A stretch of DNA of 64,000 bases from an uncultured Parabacteroides sp. (GTDB lineage Bacteria > Bacteroidota > Bacteroidia > Bacteroidales > Tannerellaceae): contig CALUZV010000006.1 in NCBI GenBank assembly GCA_944325345.1, forward strand, positions 84,932 through 148,931. Direction: 5' to 3'. The notes beneath the pieces are model-generated. The model was not told the DNA's origin. It did no database searches and worked only from the letters and a program-made list of their open reading frames with translations. The position numbers and the translations under genes are program-made. Position 1 is the first letter of the stretch, and every line of letters begins with the position of its first letter. Of the stretch, positions 63,882-64,000 are shown in pieces.

Positions 63882-64000
63882 ATGAGGAGTACATTCAAGA
63901 CCGTTTTTTATGTAAACGGAAGCAAAGAGAAGAACGGAATTGTTCCCATTATGGGACGGGTTACAATCAACGGGACTATCGCACAGTTCAGTTGCAAACA
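63882..64000 (+). CDS. Tyrosine recombinase/integrase, N-terminal fragment (3' partial)
   Basis: The visible 39 residues (MRSTFKTVFYVNGSKEKNG, then IVPIMGRVTINGTIAQFSCK) match the arm-type DNA-binding domain at the start of Bacteroidetes phage-type integrases from conjugative or mobilizable elements. The catalytic domain lies beyond the window. The gene reads away from the chromosome core seen here, so the window edge may be the left end of an integrated element. Confidence 0.8.
   Translation, partial: MRSTFKTVFYVNGSKEKNGIVPIMGRVTINGTIAQFSCK

Overview
The window is chromosomal DNA of a gut-type Bacteroidales bacterium, most likely Parabacteroides or a close relative. Four things point there. 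Promoters have the Bacteroidetes -33/-7 form (TTG about 19 bases before TAnnTTTG). The str-S10-spc-alpha ribosomal cluster runs uninterrupted with no tuf between fusA and rpsJ. The L36 protein has lost most of its zinc ligands. Secreted proteins share a DUF6383-like C-terminal domain. Genus assignment is inference; no 16S gene is present.

Layout. 1-3.4 kb: end of a surface protein and an AAA/DUF4143 ATPase. 3.5-9.9 kb: a palindrome array, then a five-gene MacB-like tripartite exporter operon (ATPase, two FtsX-type permeases, adaptor, TolC). 10-14.7 kb (minus strand): glucuronate operon uxaC-kdgK-KDPG aldolase-hexuronate transporter. 15.1-18.5 kb: 2-aminoethylphosphonate locus, in which the DUF5690 transporter gene carries an in-frame TAG while phnX and phnW are intact. 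18.5-21 kb: a C-terminal processing protease and three tandem tRNA-Asn genes. 21.2-23.6 kb: a Tat-exported Gfo/Idh/MocA oxidoreductase and a DUF1080 lipoprotein, probably a 3-keto-sugar pair. 24.3-29.5 kb: a C10 (streptopain-like) protease with mosaic base composition and a multi-domain surface protein. 29.7-31.7 kb: an SDR fructuronate reductase and mannonate dehydratase, the two steps missing from the glucuronate operon at 10-14.7 kb. 31.9-33.8 kb: an EcoRV-like restriction endonuclease and a D12-class adenine methyltransferase. 33.9-36.9 kb: an HU-like/DUF4469 protein and an ECF sigma cluster. 37.1-55.3 kb: 32 genes from rpsL to rplQ. 55.4-63.4 kb: rplS, a NagZ/beta-lactamase-fold fusion, a CobD-like enzyme, a 56-residue membrane protein, plsC, hemW, and a zeta-toxin gene overlapping a 56-codon gene. 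63.9 kb to the end: start of a tyrosine recombinase, probably one edge of an integrated element.

The least explained content is between the genes. At least six intergenic regions hold arrays of short palindromes. Two arrays (3.5 and 23.7 kb) share a TTCCGAG-nn(n)-CTCGGAA-type core. A third kind, an 87-88 base AT-rich palindrome flanked by CCGAGGnAAACTT-type repeats, occurs three times (14.8, 20.4 and 61.2 kb) in unrelated contexts and looks like a dispersed element.
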